From Nonlabens ulvanivorans (GTDB taxonomy: Bacteria > Bacteroidota > Bacteroidia > Flavobacteriales > Flavobacteriaceae), in contig NZ_JPJI01000032.1 of the NCBI RefSeq assembly GCF_000732625.1, positions 1,369,180 to 1,433,179 on the forward strand: a stretch of 64,000 bases of DNA, written 5' to 3'. The position numbers and the translations under genes were made by a program. Under the pieces are notes generated by a model. The model ran no database searches. It saw nothing but the letters and a program-made list of their open reading frames with translations, and was not told where the DNA came from. Within the stretch, counting starts at the first letter, position 1, and every line of letters begins with the position of its first letter. Below, one piece after another: positions 9,201 to 17,737 of the stretch.

Positions 9201-10238
9201 TTATCTACAGGTGATTTTGTATTTGCTGGTAACCCTTATCAGGCCAAAGTAGATGTAGGAGCGATGATATTTGACATGGCAACTAGAACTCAAGAAGACA
9301 TGAATCCTAACTTTATGTACGTATGGAATCCACAAGCTGGTACAAGAGGTGCTTATAGAGCTTATGATTTTCGAGATTCCACTAGTACACCGACAGATGG
9401 AGAAGTAGCTGGTGAGTTACAACCTGGTCAATCGATGTTTTTACAAATATTAAATGATGCAGATACAGATGTGCCAAGTGTAACTTTTAAAGAAAGCTAT
9501 AAAGTATCTGGTTCTAACTTAACATCTACGTTTAGTGTACCACAAGGATTTTTAACTTTAGATGTTTACAATTCAAACGCTACAGCATTGGATGGTCTTA
9601 AAATCAATTTTGATTTGAATGGGCTAGACATTGTAGATTCGTTTGATCTATTGAAGATTGAAAATTTAGATGAAAATATTTCGATTATCAACAATTCTAA
9701 TAGACTTGCCATAGAGAGTCGTTCTAATCCTACTGACGGAACCATAATTCCTTTAGAAATCAAGCGATTTAACGATGGGAACTATGATTTCAAAACTAGG
9801 TTATCTGGTGTAAATAATTTGAACACCTATTTATATGATGCTCATACTAATCAGTATCATCTCATAGCTGCAGACGTAATGACCACTATATCATTAAATT
9901 TTGACAGCACAGTTCCTTCCACAGTGGCATTAGATAGATTTTCTATTTACTTCTCAAATGTTACTTTAAGTGAGTTAGATGTCGTTAGAACTGATTCTAT
10001 TACAATGTATCCAAATCCGGTAATAGATGGGTCATTACAAATTAATGGTTTGAGTAACGATACTGAATCATCGGTTCAGATTCACAATTTATCGGGACAA
10101 TTGTTACTTCGTCGAGATTTTGAAGCGCACAACGGTCAAGTCATCCTGACTAATTTGGATAATTTAAATATGGGTGTATATTTGTTAACTATACAGCAGG
10201 GCAATAATCGCTTTGTTGAAAGGATTGTTATCAAATAA
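6270..10238 (+). CDS. Large T9SS-exported multidomain surface/secreted protein
   Basis: 1322 aa. A signal peptide (about 1-19, ends VSYGQ) is followed by a beta-rich region, a Calx-beta-like domain (about 162-273), a choice-of-anchor/cleaved-adhesin-like lectin module opening with LPYTESFDD (about 281), a fibronectin-like module (about 447-545), a second lectin-like region (about 555-770), a region typical of T9SS proteins (FRFVSSPVD, about 850), and a C-terminal type A sorting domain from MYPNPV (about 1247) to the end. T9SS cargo crosses the outer membrane and is released or anchored. No catalytic domain is visible, so an adhesin or glycan-binding role is more likely than an enzyme. It lies between polysaccharide genes but has its own promoter element and terminator. 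Confidence 0.85.
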   Translation: MKKILLLVAFCAAFVSYGQTTVSYDFSSSGAQSGLNVSSPGVALDANIGFGSFKNSGSSNPGIFSSQLRLYQNATKGGSIVIYPSNGVIITDITINASGRTGNAGYSVDGGAVVNLSSSTAYVISGISATSQVEFFQRDSSSSNRIYVDTFDVTYMSAGPVTTTLQFDPNALTVNEDAGTVDLTVSISNESATTATTADVVLTSGTASNIGNYMTQALTFPAGSSTSQTVTVTVTDDMLAEMDENFVFELQNIQGGDMAAAGLNNEFTLTVLEDDVAPISLPYTESFDDCANNAWVSFDEAGDDEWLCGSGSYTMNGFGGTDDIDWLITEAPVSFPAMASINQIEVTTSERYGNAINESGEFLLRYSTDYDGSGDPTTATWTDLTFDPNNTSSSNTYSASSSTVVDASAIQGQAYIAFLYDNTGLDAEEWVLEEIEITTLPANTNLAPSVTNISNSPLVPASTETVTINADVTDADGLASVVLEYGFATGVYNQPSEMMSLTSGDTYTAVIDAQADGTTVYYQIVATDANAAPETTTSSEQSYTVTDPQPQGLQVDMVDTNYLIDFDNTVPNVNNGAFNGSGFATVPTAGQLDADAFAITGLQDGTTSFGDEQSGNDFGKGTSDGGVNSGGIYAFEVAPGDFALGVQPTGSDFTPGTIHFQFTNNTGVTITDLSIAYDFYVLDNENRANDFRFSHGSDINSLNEITDVALTSMLGQDVIEEWKRNLIALDLTGLNIASGATYVLAWSSADSGSNSSDEIALDNIQILANPSSETIEAEGIYESMTLLSSVSLIDETELNSHLKLVSGNLITNDQLTFNSIDGKSAVVEEVISGSITGDVTVEQFYPAQRAFRFVSSPVDMTGTIFDNWQQGGLNPGDAGYQAGIGTQITGGTSGGFDISGSNNPSAFTFSNDGTQAWQTPTATDDMNASLSVGTPYRLFIRGDRSIDLTISDTPNDTKLITTGELKLNDAIQTFDASLSTGDFVFAGNPYQAKVDVGAMIFDMATRTQEDMNPNFMYVWNPQAGTRGAYRAYDFRDSTSTPTDGEVAGELQPGQSMFLQILNDADTDVPSVTFKESYKVSGSNLTSTFSVPQGFLTLDVYNSNATALDGLKINFDLNGLDIVDSFDLLKIENLDENISIINNSNRLAIESRSNPTDGTIIPLEIKRFNDGNYDFKTRLSGVNNLNTYLYDAHTNQYHLIAADVMTTISLNFDSTVPSTVALDRFSIYFSNVTLSELDVVRTDSITMYPNPVIDGSLQINGLSNDTESSVQIHNLSGQLLLRRDFEAHNGQVILTNLDNLNMGVYLLTIQQGNNRFVERIVIK

Positions 10239-10308
10239 AGCGCAACTTAATAATCAGGTATCTATATGATAGATTAGATTGTAGTTTTATATTCATATAG
10301 AAGAATTT

Positions 10309-10338
10309 AAAAGGGTAATGGTTACATTACCCTTTTTT
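10309..10338 (+). terminator. Strong Rho-independent terminator
   Basis: AAAAGGGTAATG / CATTACCCTTTT with a 4-nt loop (GTTA) and a T run. It ends the T9SS gene and covers an ATG at 10318 that could be mistaken for the start of the next gene. Confidence 0.9.
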
Positions 10339-10359
10339 AAACCAATTAATATTAATACA

Positions 10360-12315
10360 ATGACTTGGGATTATTTTAAAAAAAGATTGTCGCATGTTCT
10401 ACTCAACGGAGATAACGATTTAAAGTTTAGAAATATATCGTATCTGCCACGCTGGGCTGTGGTAGCAATAGATTCATTCATTGTCATTCTATCATTTTTG
10501 ATAAGCTATTTATTAGTTGAAAATTTATCGGTTTCATTTTATCCGTCTTTGACCATATTGCAGCAAGGCTTTGTAGTTTGTTTGGTTCAGTTTTCATTCT
10601 TTTTCGTTTTTAGCACTTATGCAGGCTTAATAAGGCATAGTACCACTGTTGATATATTGAAAATAGCTTTAGCTGCTATTTCAGCTGCGTTAGCTTTAAT
10701 GATGATTAGTTATGGTTATCATTTACTTTTTGATAAAAAACTTTTCTTAGTTCCTTTTCTCGCGATTTTTGCCACGATAACTTTTGGCTTGATGTTATTG
10801 TTTAGAGTTGTAGTAAAATCTGTGTATCAACTTTTTACTAATCTTAATACTAAAGAGAAAAAAAGAGTGTTACTATTAGGGGTTAATGATGATACTATTT
10901 CAGTAGGAGAAGCTATGACTATATCTAGAAATCAAGATTTCGATTTAGCGGGCTTTGTATCTTTTACTAAATCTCATTCAAAGATTAAGATTTTAGGAAA
11001 GCCTATTTTTAAGTATAGCAGTGATTTATATGAAAATTTACAACCTTATGATATTGACGGTATTGTTATCGTAGGAAATACGATTTCTAATAAACAAAAA
11101 AACAATATTGTTGATGAATGTCTTAATTATAGTATTCAAATTTATAATGCTCCAGTTATTAAAGAATGGAATGATTCTGAGAGTGTTCAAGGTAATATAA
11201 AAGAAATCCAAATTGAGGATTTATTAGAACGTAATCCAATTGTACTAGATGATTCGTTAATTAATGAATATCTTAATAACAGAATTATATTAGTCACTGG
11301 TGGTGCCGGTTCTATAGGTAGTGAAATTGTGAGACAAGTATCTCAGTTCAATCCTAAAAAACTTATAGTTCTAGATCAAGCCGAATCTCCTTTACATGAG
11401 CTTGAACTAGAATTGAGGTCAATGTTTACGGACGTTGCTTTCGAATTTGTATTAGCAGATGTAGGTAATTTAAAGAGATTGACTAATCTATTTAATAAAG
11501 AGGACATCTCGGTTGTTTTTCATGCTGCAGCTTATAAACATGTGCCTCTTATTGAAAACAATCCTTCAGAAGCTGTATTTGTCAATATTATTGGAACAAT
11601 GCATCTTGCCAACCTTAGTTCTCAATTTGGTGTGGACCGATTTGTAATGGTTTCAACAGATAAAGCAGTAAACCCTACTAATGTCATGGGTGCTTCAAAG
11701 CGTGCTGCTGAAATCTACGTTCAAGCATTACAAGCTAAAGAATCAAAAACATGTTTTATTACAACTCGATTTGGAAACGTTCTAGGTTCTAATGGTTCTG
11801 TAATACCTCACTTTAAAAAGCAGATTGCAGCTGGTGGTCCGGTAACTGTCACTCATCAAGATATTATAAGATATTTTATGACGATACCAGAGGCATGTCA
11901 GTTAGTGTTACAGGCTGGAACTATGGGGCAAGGTGGAGAAGTTTTTGTTTTTGATATGGGGAAACCTGTTCGAATCATGGATCTTGCTGAGAAAATGATT
12001 AAACTCTCAGGATTTGTACCTTATGAACAAATTGATATTAAAGTCATAGGTTTAAGACCTGGTGAAAAGTTGTTTGAAGAATTATTAAATGATAAAGCGA
12101 AAACACTGCAGACGCATCATAAGAAAATTATGAGGGCAAAAGATCAAGTTCTTTGTATGGAAGAGGTTAATAATTTTATTATTGATATAGCTGCTGCTGC
12201 AGAACAACAGAATAACACTTTAGTAGTAAAAAGATTAAAGGAATTAATACCAGAGTTTCTAAGTCAGAATAGTATTTATGAAGAGCTCGATAAAGATGTC
12301 AAAATAAGAACCTAA
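10360..12315 (+). CDS. Membrane-bound nucleotide-sugar 4,6-dehydratase (CapD/WbpM type)
   Basis: 651 aa from the ATG at 10360. A longer frame from 10318 would begin inside the terminator hairpin, so I reject that start. Four N-terminal membrane helices (from PRWAVVAIDSF) precede a Rossmann-like cofactor domain (KKRVLLLGVND) and a C-terminal extended SDR domain with VTGGAGSIGSE, FHAAAYKHVPL, STDKAVNPTNVMGASK and GLRPGEKLFEELL. Relatives convert UDP-GlcNAc to UDP-4-keto-6-deoxy sugars used to build N-acetylated deoxy sugars in capsules and O-antigens. It leads a three-gene group with the export lipoprotein and the Wzc-like kinase. Confidence 0.9.
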   Translation: MTWDYFKKRLSHVLLNGDNDLKFRNISYLPRWAVVAIDSFIVILSFLISYLLVENLSVSFYPSLTILQQGFVVCLVQFSFFFVFSTYAGLIRHSTTVDILKIALAAISAALALMMISYGYHLLFDKKLFLVPFLAIFATITFGLMLLFRVVVKSVYQLFTNLNTKEKKRVLLLGVNDDTISVGEAMTISRNQDFDLAGFVSFTKSHSKIKILGKPIFKYSSDLYENLQPYDIDGIVIVGNTISNKQKNNIVDECLNYSIQIYNAPVIKEWNDSESVQGNIKEIQIEDLLERNPIVLDDSLINEYLNNRIILVTGGAGSIGSEIVRQVSQFNPKKLIVLDQAESPLHELELELRSMFTDVAFEFVLADVGNLKRLTNLFNKEDISVVFHAAAYKHVPLIENNPSEAVFVNIIGTMHLANLSSQFGVDRFVMVSTDKAVNPTNVMGASKRAAEIYVQALQAKESKTCFITTRFGNVLGSNGSVIPHFKKQIAAGGPVTVTHQDIIRYFMTIPEACQLVLQAGTMGQGGEVFVFDMGKPVRIMDLAEKMIKLSGFVPYEQIDIKVIGLRPGEKLFEELLNDKAKTLQTHHKKIMRAKDQVLCMEEVNNFIIDIAAAAEQQNNTLVVKRLKELIPEFLSQNSIYEELDKDVKIRT

Positions 12316-12320
12316 AATCT

Positions 12321-12328
12321 TATATTTG
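12321..12328 (+). promoter_or_regulatory. -7 box immediately before the export lipoprotein gene
   Basis: TATATTTG matches TAnnTTTG exactly. Only 4 bases separate it from the ATG at 12333, so transcription would start at or beside the start codon. No matching TTG box was found. Confidence 0.4.
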
Positions 12329-12332
12329 CAAA

Positions 12333-13124
12333 ATGGGAAAAATCACACTATTAAAATTCAGTTTTATTGTTTTAGCGACAGTAATATTTACATCTTCTTG
12401 TGTTTCTAAAAAAGACATTATATACGTTCAAGATATTGATACGGCATTATCTGAATCCCAATCTTCAAAATATGATGCTGTTATTACAAATGACGATATT
12501 TTAAAAATAATTGTCACGAGCGAAAATATGGAAAGTGTTCAACCATTTAATAAAGTGGTAAGTCCTGTTGTGAATCAAGAACTTTCTATTAGATCACAAG
12601 AAACGTTGCAAAGTTATTTGGTGGATGACGAAGGATTTATTAATTATCCGTTATTAGGAAAAGTTAAAGCAAGTGGATATACTCGAATTGAACTTCAAGA
12701 TCATTTAAAAAATGAAATGCTCAAATATGTTAAGGATGCGGTTGTTGATGTTCGTATAATTAATTATAAGATTACACTTTTAGGAGAAGTGAATAGACCA
12801 GGTACTTATAGCGTTGATGATAATAGAATAACATTATTGCAAGCCATCGGTCTCGCTGGTGATTTGACCGTTTATGGAAGAAGAGATAATATTGTTGTAA
12901 TTAGAGACATGAATGGAATTCAAACTTCTACTAGAGTAAATTTAACGAGTGCCGATTTTATTTACTCACCATTTTATTATCTAAATCAGAATGATACCAT
13001 AATTGTTGAGCCAAATGGAGCTCAGATTCAGGCCTCTGGTTTTAACAGAAATATTTCCGTTTATGTATCAATAGCCTCATTATTATTGACAACAGTGGTG
13101 GTATTTTCAAATTTGAATAAATAA
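12333..13124 (+). CDS. Wza-like polysaccharide export outer-membrane lipoprotein
   Basis: 263 aa with a lipoprotein signal (lipobox TSSC, Cys about 23). A Poly_export domain (YDAVITNDDILKI onward, through LLGKVKASGY) is followed by an SLBB-type segment (ITLLGEVNRPGTYSV, LLQAIGLAGDL), then a C-terminal membrane segment (VSIASLLLTTVVVF). Wza-type proteins form the octameric outer-membrane channel that exports capsule or EPS and touch the periplasmic part of Wzc, whose gene follows after 3 bases. The C-terminal helix fits the alpha-helical barrel of Wza. Confidence is high for the family. Confidence 0.9.
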   Translation: MGKITLLKFSFIVLATVIFTSSCVSKKDIIYVQDIDTALSESQSSKYDAVITNDDILKIIVTSENMESVQPFNKVVSPVVNQELSIRSQETLQSYLVDDEGFINYPLLGKVKASGYTRIELQDHLKNEMLKYVKDAVVDVRIINYKITLLGEVNRPGTYSVDDNRITLLQAIGLAGDLTVYGRRDNIVVIRDMNGIQTSTRVNLTSADFIYSPFYYLNQNDTIIVEPNGAQIQASGFNRNISVYVSIASLLLTTVVVFSNLNK

Positions 13125-13127
13125 TTA

Positions 13128-15503
13128 ATGAATAATCAAGATAATAAGACAAGCGAACAATCTTTAAGGGATCAGCTGAAGCCGTTTATAAAAGCTTGGC
13201 CATGGATTATACTATCCGTTTTGTTTTGTGTTGTGGCCTCTCAATTATATTTGAGATATGCCACCAAAAAGTATCAAGCGACAGCATCGATAATTATTAA
13301 AGACACTCAAATGGGTGGTGGTTTGTCTGAGACTGGAGTATTGGGTGACATGGGGTTATTCGGTAGTAATTTTAATAGTGTCGAGAATGAAATCGAAATA
13401 TTGAAGTCGAAGAGGTTATTATCAAATGTTATAGATCAATTTAACTTGACAACAACCTATTCTAGAAAAGGTAATGTAAAGGAAAGTGATGTATATAACA
13501 ATCGCTTTTTGGATGTCAATATCCTAAAAAAGGATTCTTTAATTCAATTTACAAAACCGATTACATTTTATGTGAAGGAAGTTAGTGATTCGTTATTTGG
13601 TTTAAGGTTAAATTCTGATTCAAAGTGGTTGACTAAAGAATATGGAGAAATCATCAATATAGAAGATTTATCGCTGATATTTTCACCTCTTTCATTTCAT
13701 GTAAGTCAAGATGATGCTCAGGAACTTTCTGATTTAAAAATTGTTATAAACCCTAAAGAATTAGTAGTACAAAGTTATCACTCAAGATTAAATGTAAACA
13801 CTTCGGGTAAAAGAGGTAGTGTCGTCAATTTATCTATTACAGATGTTGTAGGTGAACGTGCTGAAGATGTATTGAATCAGCTCATTGAAGAATATAACAA
13901 GGATGCTATAAATGATAAGAATATCGTAGCACTTAATACTGCCGAGTTTATAGAGGAGCGTCTTAATGATATCACTAAGGATTTAGATAGTGTAGAGACT
14001 GGAATTGAATCTTTCAAGACCAATAAAGGACTTACTGATATTGGCGTAGAAACTTCACTGGATTTACAAAAAGTGAATGAAATTGAATCTGAATTATTAA
14101 AAGTTGAGACACAATTATCCATAGGGAGATCATTAAAAGAATTTATGATAACGGATATTGAGAAGAGCGTTACGACTTCTGGTTTAGGATTAAATGAGCC
14201 TCAATTAATTGCGCTTATTAATAATTACAACGAAGTGTTGACCACTTATCAAAGAATTGGACAAACATCTACTCAAGAGAGTCCAGTGATGCTAAGATTA
14301 TCAAACGAGTTAAGTTCTTTAAAGCGAGGTATTTTTAGTTCTTTAGATAGCTATATCAATGGTTTGAAAGTGGAACAAAATAACCTATTAAGAAAGTCTA
14401 ATCAAATCAATGCTAACATATCTCAAGTTCCTAATAATGAGAAAACGAGTCGTAGTGTAGAACGAAATCGTGAAGTGGTTGAGGCTATTTATTTACTACT
14501 TAGAGAAAAACAAGAAACTACGGCTATATCGCTGGCGGTTACTGCCCCTAAAGCAAAAATTGTCGATTCGGGTTATGCACCAGATACACCTGTTTCTCCT
14601 AAGCCAAAGATTATTTTACTCGCTGCTTTAGTTCTAGGTGTTTTAATTCCGTTAGGACTGGTTTATTTAAAACAAATTTTTTACAACAAGATTGAATCTA
14701 GAAAAGATTTAGAAAGAAACTTACCTCAGGTATCTATTTTAGGTGAGGTACCAAAGTTAGAAAGTGATGCAAAGGATCGTATTATTCCTAACGATCGTAG
14801 TGTTCTCGCTGAATCGTTTAGAATCATTAGAACAAACCTACAATATAAATTAGGAGCCTTAAATCACGATGATACCAAAGTTGTTTTGGTAACCTCTACA
14901 GTAAAAGGTGAAGGTAAAACCACAACAGCATTTAATTTAGCCAGTACTTTTGCTTATAGTGGCAAAAAAGTACTACTTATTGGTGGTGATATCCGTAATC
15001 CACAACTTCATAGATTCTTTGACGCTAGTTTAAAACGTAAAAAAGGAGTTACAGAGTACTTGGTAAATTCAGATTTAAAGTTAGAAGATCTTGTGGTTCC
15101 TGTAGATGATAATAGTAATCTACATATGCTATTATCTGGTTCTATTCCTCCTAATCCTGCAGAGTTGTGGATGCAGAGTAGGACTAAAGATATGATCGAG
15201 GAAGCAAAAGGAATGTTTGATTTAGTAATTATTGATTCTGCACCAACCATTGTTGTTACAGATACGTTCTTAATCAATAAATTTGCTGATGTAACCGTGT
15301 ATGTTACTAGAGCAAATCATACAGATCGTGGTCTTTTAGAATTTATCTCAGATACCATAAAAGATGGTAAATTAACTAATGTAGCGGCAGTCATCAATAG
15401 TGTTAAGTTGACTAACTTTGGATACGGTAATAAATATGGGTATTCTTACTCGGCAGATAAGAAAACTTTTATGGAGAAATTAAAGGCTAAGCTAAACTTT
15501 TAA
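13128..15503 (+). CDS. Wzc-like polysaccharide co-polymerase and tyrosine autokinase
   Basis: 791 aa. A Wzz-type chain-length domain lies between two membrane helices (about 22-41 and 497-517), with coiled-coil stretches in between. The cytoplasmic BY-kinase domain follows: Walker A KGEGKTTT (about 589-596), Walker A' LLIGGDIRNPQ (about 615-625) and Walker B LVIIDSAP. The C-terminus carries a tyrosine cluster (YGNKYGYSYS), the autophosphorylation tail that controls polymer length. The classical A' motif has D-A-D; here GGD replaces it, as I recall for Bacteroidota members. It converges with the phosphatase gene, and the two 3' ends share an inverted repeat. The protein ends KLNF. Confidence 0.92.
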   Translation: MNNQDNKTSEQSLRDQLKPFIKAWPWIILSVLFCVVASQLYLRYATKKYQATASIIIKDTQMGGGLSETGVLGDMGLFGSNFNSVENEIEILKSKRLLSNVIDQFNLTTTYSRKGNVKESDVYNNRFLDVNILKKDSLIQFTKPITFYVKEVSDSLFGLRLNSDSKWLTKEYGEIINIEDLSLIFSPLSFHVSQDDAQELSDLKIVINPKELVVQSYHSRLNVNTSGKRGSVVNLSITDVVGERAEDVLNQLIEEYNKDAINDKNIVALNTAEFIEERLNDITKDLDSVETGIESFKTNKGLTDIGVETSLDLQKVNEIESELLKVETQLSIGRSLKEFMITDIEKSVTTSGLGLNEPQLIALINNYNEVLTTYQRIGQTSTQESPVMLRLSNELSSLKRGIFSSLDSYINGLKVEQNNLLRKSNQINANISQVPNNEKTSRSVERNREVVEAIYLLLREKQETTAISLAVTAPKAKIVDSGYAPDTPVSPKPKIILLAALVLGVLIPLGLVYLKQIFYNKIESRKDLERNLPQVSILGEVPKLESDAKDRIIPNDRSVLAESFRIIRTNLQYKLGALNHDDTKVVLVTSTVKGEGKTTTAFNLASTFAYSGKKVLLIGGDIRNPQLHRFFDASLKRKKGVTEYLVNSDLKLEDLVVPVDDNSNLHMLLSGSIPPNPAELWMQSRTKDMIEEAKGMFDLVIIDSAPTIVVTDTFLINKFADVTVYVTRANHTDRGLLEFISDTIKDGKLTNVAAVINSVKLTNFGYGNKYGYSYSADKKTFMEKLKAKLNF

Positions 15504-15521
15504 GTATTAAAAGTTTAGCTT
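15489..15521. terminator. Bidirectional terminator built from both genes' last codons
   Basis: Perfect 15-bp arms AAGCTAAACTTTTAA (15489-15503) and TTAAAAGTTTAGCTT (15507-15521), loop GTA. Each arm encodes K-L-N-F-stop of its own gene, wzc on + and cpsB on -. Confidence 0.85.
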
Positions 15522-16238
15522 ACTATTTTCTATAACAGGTTGAATACTCTTAATTATATTAGACTTAATTTGTATTTCCTTTATTTTGCTTAAATGTTCT
15601 GGTTTATGAGCATCTGTTCCTACCAGATCGTATAAGTTATGTTCTAATAACAACATTGCCTTTTTCTGAGCGTCTTTACCATAATGCCCTTGTATAGAAA
15701 GTAGATTTAGTTGAAATAGAAAACCTCTATTTTTTAAATCCTTAAATTCTTCAATTCCCTTTATATATCGATATCTTTCTGGGTGGGCTAGGATAGGAGT
15801 GATGTCCTTTTGTAACATATCAAAAACGACCTCATTTACGTACTCTGGTTTTTGAAAATAAGAAAACTCAGTAAGTAAAATTCGATCTTTAAGAAAAAGT
15901 ATCTTCTCTGATTCTATTAACTCTTCAAATCCACTATCCATCATATACTCTGATGATGCCTTTACAATAAATGAATGATTCTCGGACGCATGAAGTTGGT
16001 CAATAGTATCCTTATAGTTTAAAGTGATCGTTTCAGTATCATTACCATAATAATCTTCCATCGTATGAGGCGTTGCTATACAACCTTTATATCCGATTTC
16101 TTTAAACAAACGAATCATCTCGATAGTTGTACTCAAATCTGGTGAACCATCATCAATTCCTGGTAATATATGATTGTGTATATCTACTAGTCCTTCTAGA
16201 TGATCTACAAGGAAACTTTTCTTTGAGAAAAACAGCAT
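15507..16238 (-). CDS. CpsB/YwqE-type PHP-fold protein-tyrosine phosphatase
   Basis: 243 aa with PHP metal-binding motifs in order: DIHNHILPGIDDG (18-30), ATPH (56-59), LAHPERY (135-141) and GTDAHKP (about 213-219). Such Mn-dependent phosphatases dephosphorylate Wzc-type BY-kinases, and this one lies tail-to-tail with the Wzc-like gene. It follows the TPR gene by 9 bases on the same strand, so it is likely read with it. The protein ends KLNF, like the kinase, because both stop regions are arms of one hairpin. Confidence 0.9.
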   Translation of the reverse strand: MLFFSKKSFLVDHLEGLVDIHNHILPGIDDGSPDLSTTIEMIRLFKEIGYKGCIATPHTMEDYYGNDTETITLNYKDTIDQLHASENHSFIVKASSEYMMDSGFEELIESEKILFLKDRILLTEFSYFQKPEYVNEVVFDMLQKDITPILAHPERYRYIKGIEEFKDLKNRGFLFQLNLLSIQGHYGKDAQKKAMLLLEHNLYDLVGTDAHKPEHLSKIKEIQIKSNIIKSIQPVIENSKLNF

Positions 16239-16247
16239 GATTTTAGT

Positions 16248-17627
16248 TTATGTGATGATAAGTTTAACTTCATCCATTCCTACAATTTCTGGATATAGTT
16301 CTTCAATAATAATAAAGAACTCTGGATCGTTTTTAAAGGCATTTTGCAAATGAAATCTCCCTTTTGTGATGTCTTGTAATTTAAAGTAAGCACCAGCGAG
16401 TCTATATTCAAGCTCAGCATCATCTGGGTAAAACTCTAGACCATGTTCTAGATTAGAAATAAGTCCATCTAATTCTCCTAGTTGTAAAAGAATATCAGAA
16501 CGTTGTAACCAAGTTTCTAATTCATAATTACCTAAATCGACCGCTTTACGATAGCCGTATTCTGCTTCTTCAAAAAAGTTTAATTTCTTATTTAATTTTG
16601 CATATCTAATCCAGTAAAGAGCATTTTCACTGTCTATTTCTGTAGCTTTTTCAATATAGCTCAATGCTTTTTGATAATTCAATTGCTTAGAATAGAAATC
16701 GACTAGCGCAATCCATCCTTTATCTAACAAAGGATCTTCCTTTACTGTCTTTTTATAAAACTTAACGGCTAGATCATAGGCTCCTAATTTTTGATAGCAT
16801 TTTCCTAATCTTAAATAGGCAAATGAGGTAGGATCGTCTAACTCAAGCGTAATTTGATAATTTTCTATCGCTTGATTATATTTTCCTAGCTTCTCAAGAA
16901 CTTTACCTTTTTCTAAATAAGCACCAACAAATAATTCATCTGAAATAATTGCAAAATCAAAAGCGGCTAATGCTTTCTCATACATTTTAAGATCAAAATA
17001 CTGTTTACCTACTTGATGCCAGGCTACCTCGCTATATGGATTGCTATTTAAAAAATTATTTAAAAATTCAATAGCCTCTGTATTTTCTTTTAAGAAATCA
17101 AAACAGTAGATGATATTATATAATGCAGAATAATCTGTCTCATCTAATTCAAGACATTTGATGAAATTTACTTTGGCAAGTTTATAATCTTCTATAAAAA
17201 GATTTTCCATGCCTATCAGATTATAAACATCTGCTTGATCTTCTGTTAGCTCCAGAGCTTGTTGCAGTAGGTCAATTGCCTTTTCGTGATCATCAGTTTT
17301 TGAAAAAATATTTGCTTTTTGAATATAAATCTCTGAATTATGAGGCTGAATTTCATACAAATTATTCAATAGGTCATGTGCTCGTTCAAATTCATTGTCA
17401 AACACAAGAATTTCTGCTTGTAACAATTTAATTTCAACAGAACTGGGATGTTGTGATAGACCTAGTTGTACGGCTTTACGGGCCATAATCATTTTACCAG
17501 CTTCTAGATAATGTTCTACAATCTGTTGAAATTCTTCACTATCAAAAAACCCAACCTCGTTGGATTTAAGCATTAATTCAAACTTTTTAACGCTCATGAA
17601 GCCATCACTATTAAGTTCAAAATGCAT
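16248..17627 (-). CDS. TPR-repeat protein
   Basis: 459 aa built almost entirely of tetratricopeptide repeats (about eleven 34-residue units from residue 38 on, with typical A-x-x-Y/F and P positions such as GKYNQAIENYQ and GAYDLAVKFYKK). No signal peptide, so probably cytoplasmic and a protein-protein scaffold. It sits directly upstream of the CpsB-like phosphatase with a 9-base gap. Flavobacteria commonly carry a TPR protein of this size next to aminotransferase/OstA genes. The partner is unknown. Confidence 0.8.
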   Translation of the reverse strand: MHFELNSDGFMSVKKFELMLKSNEVGFFDSEEFQQIVEHYLEAGKMIMARKAVQLGLSQHPSSVEIKLLQAEILVFDNEFERAHDLLNNLYEIQPHNSEIYIQKANIFSKTDDHEKAIDLLQQALELTEDQADVYNLIGMENLFIEDYKLAKVNFIKCLELDETDYSALYNIIYCFDFLKENTEAIEFLNNFLNSNPYSEVAWHQVGKQYFDLKMYEKALAAFDFAIISDELFVGAYLEKGKVLEKLGKYNQAIENYQITLELDDPTSFAYLRLGKCYQKLGAYDLAVKFYKKTVKEDPLLDKGWIALVDFYSKQLNYQKALSYIEKATEIDSENALYWIRYAKLNKKLNFFEEAEYGYRKAVDLGNYELETWLQRSDILLQLGELDGLISNLEHGLEFYPDDAELEYRLAGAYFKLQDITKGRFHLQNAFKNDPEFFIIIEELYPEIVGMDEVKLIIT

Positions 17628-17737
17628 ATTTGGTTTTTAAGAATTGTACTCTTACTAAGTTCAAAATATTTGCCATTCTTTCCATTAGAGTTCAAAATCT
17701 GTTATAAACATTTTATAAACAGCCTTTACTAGAGGTT

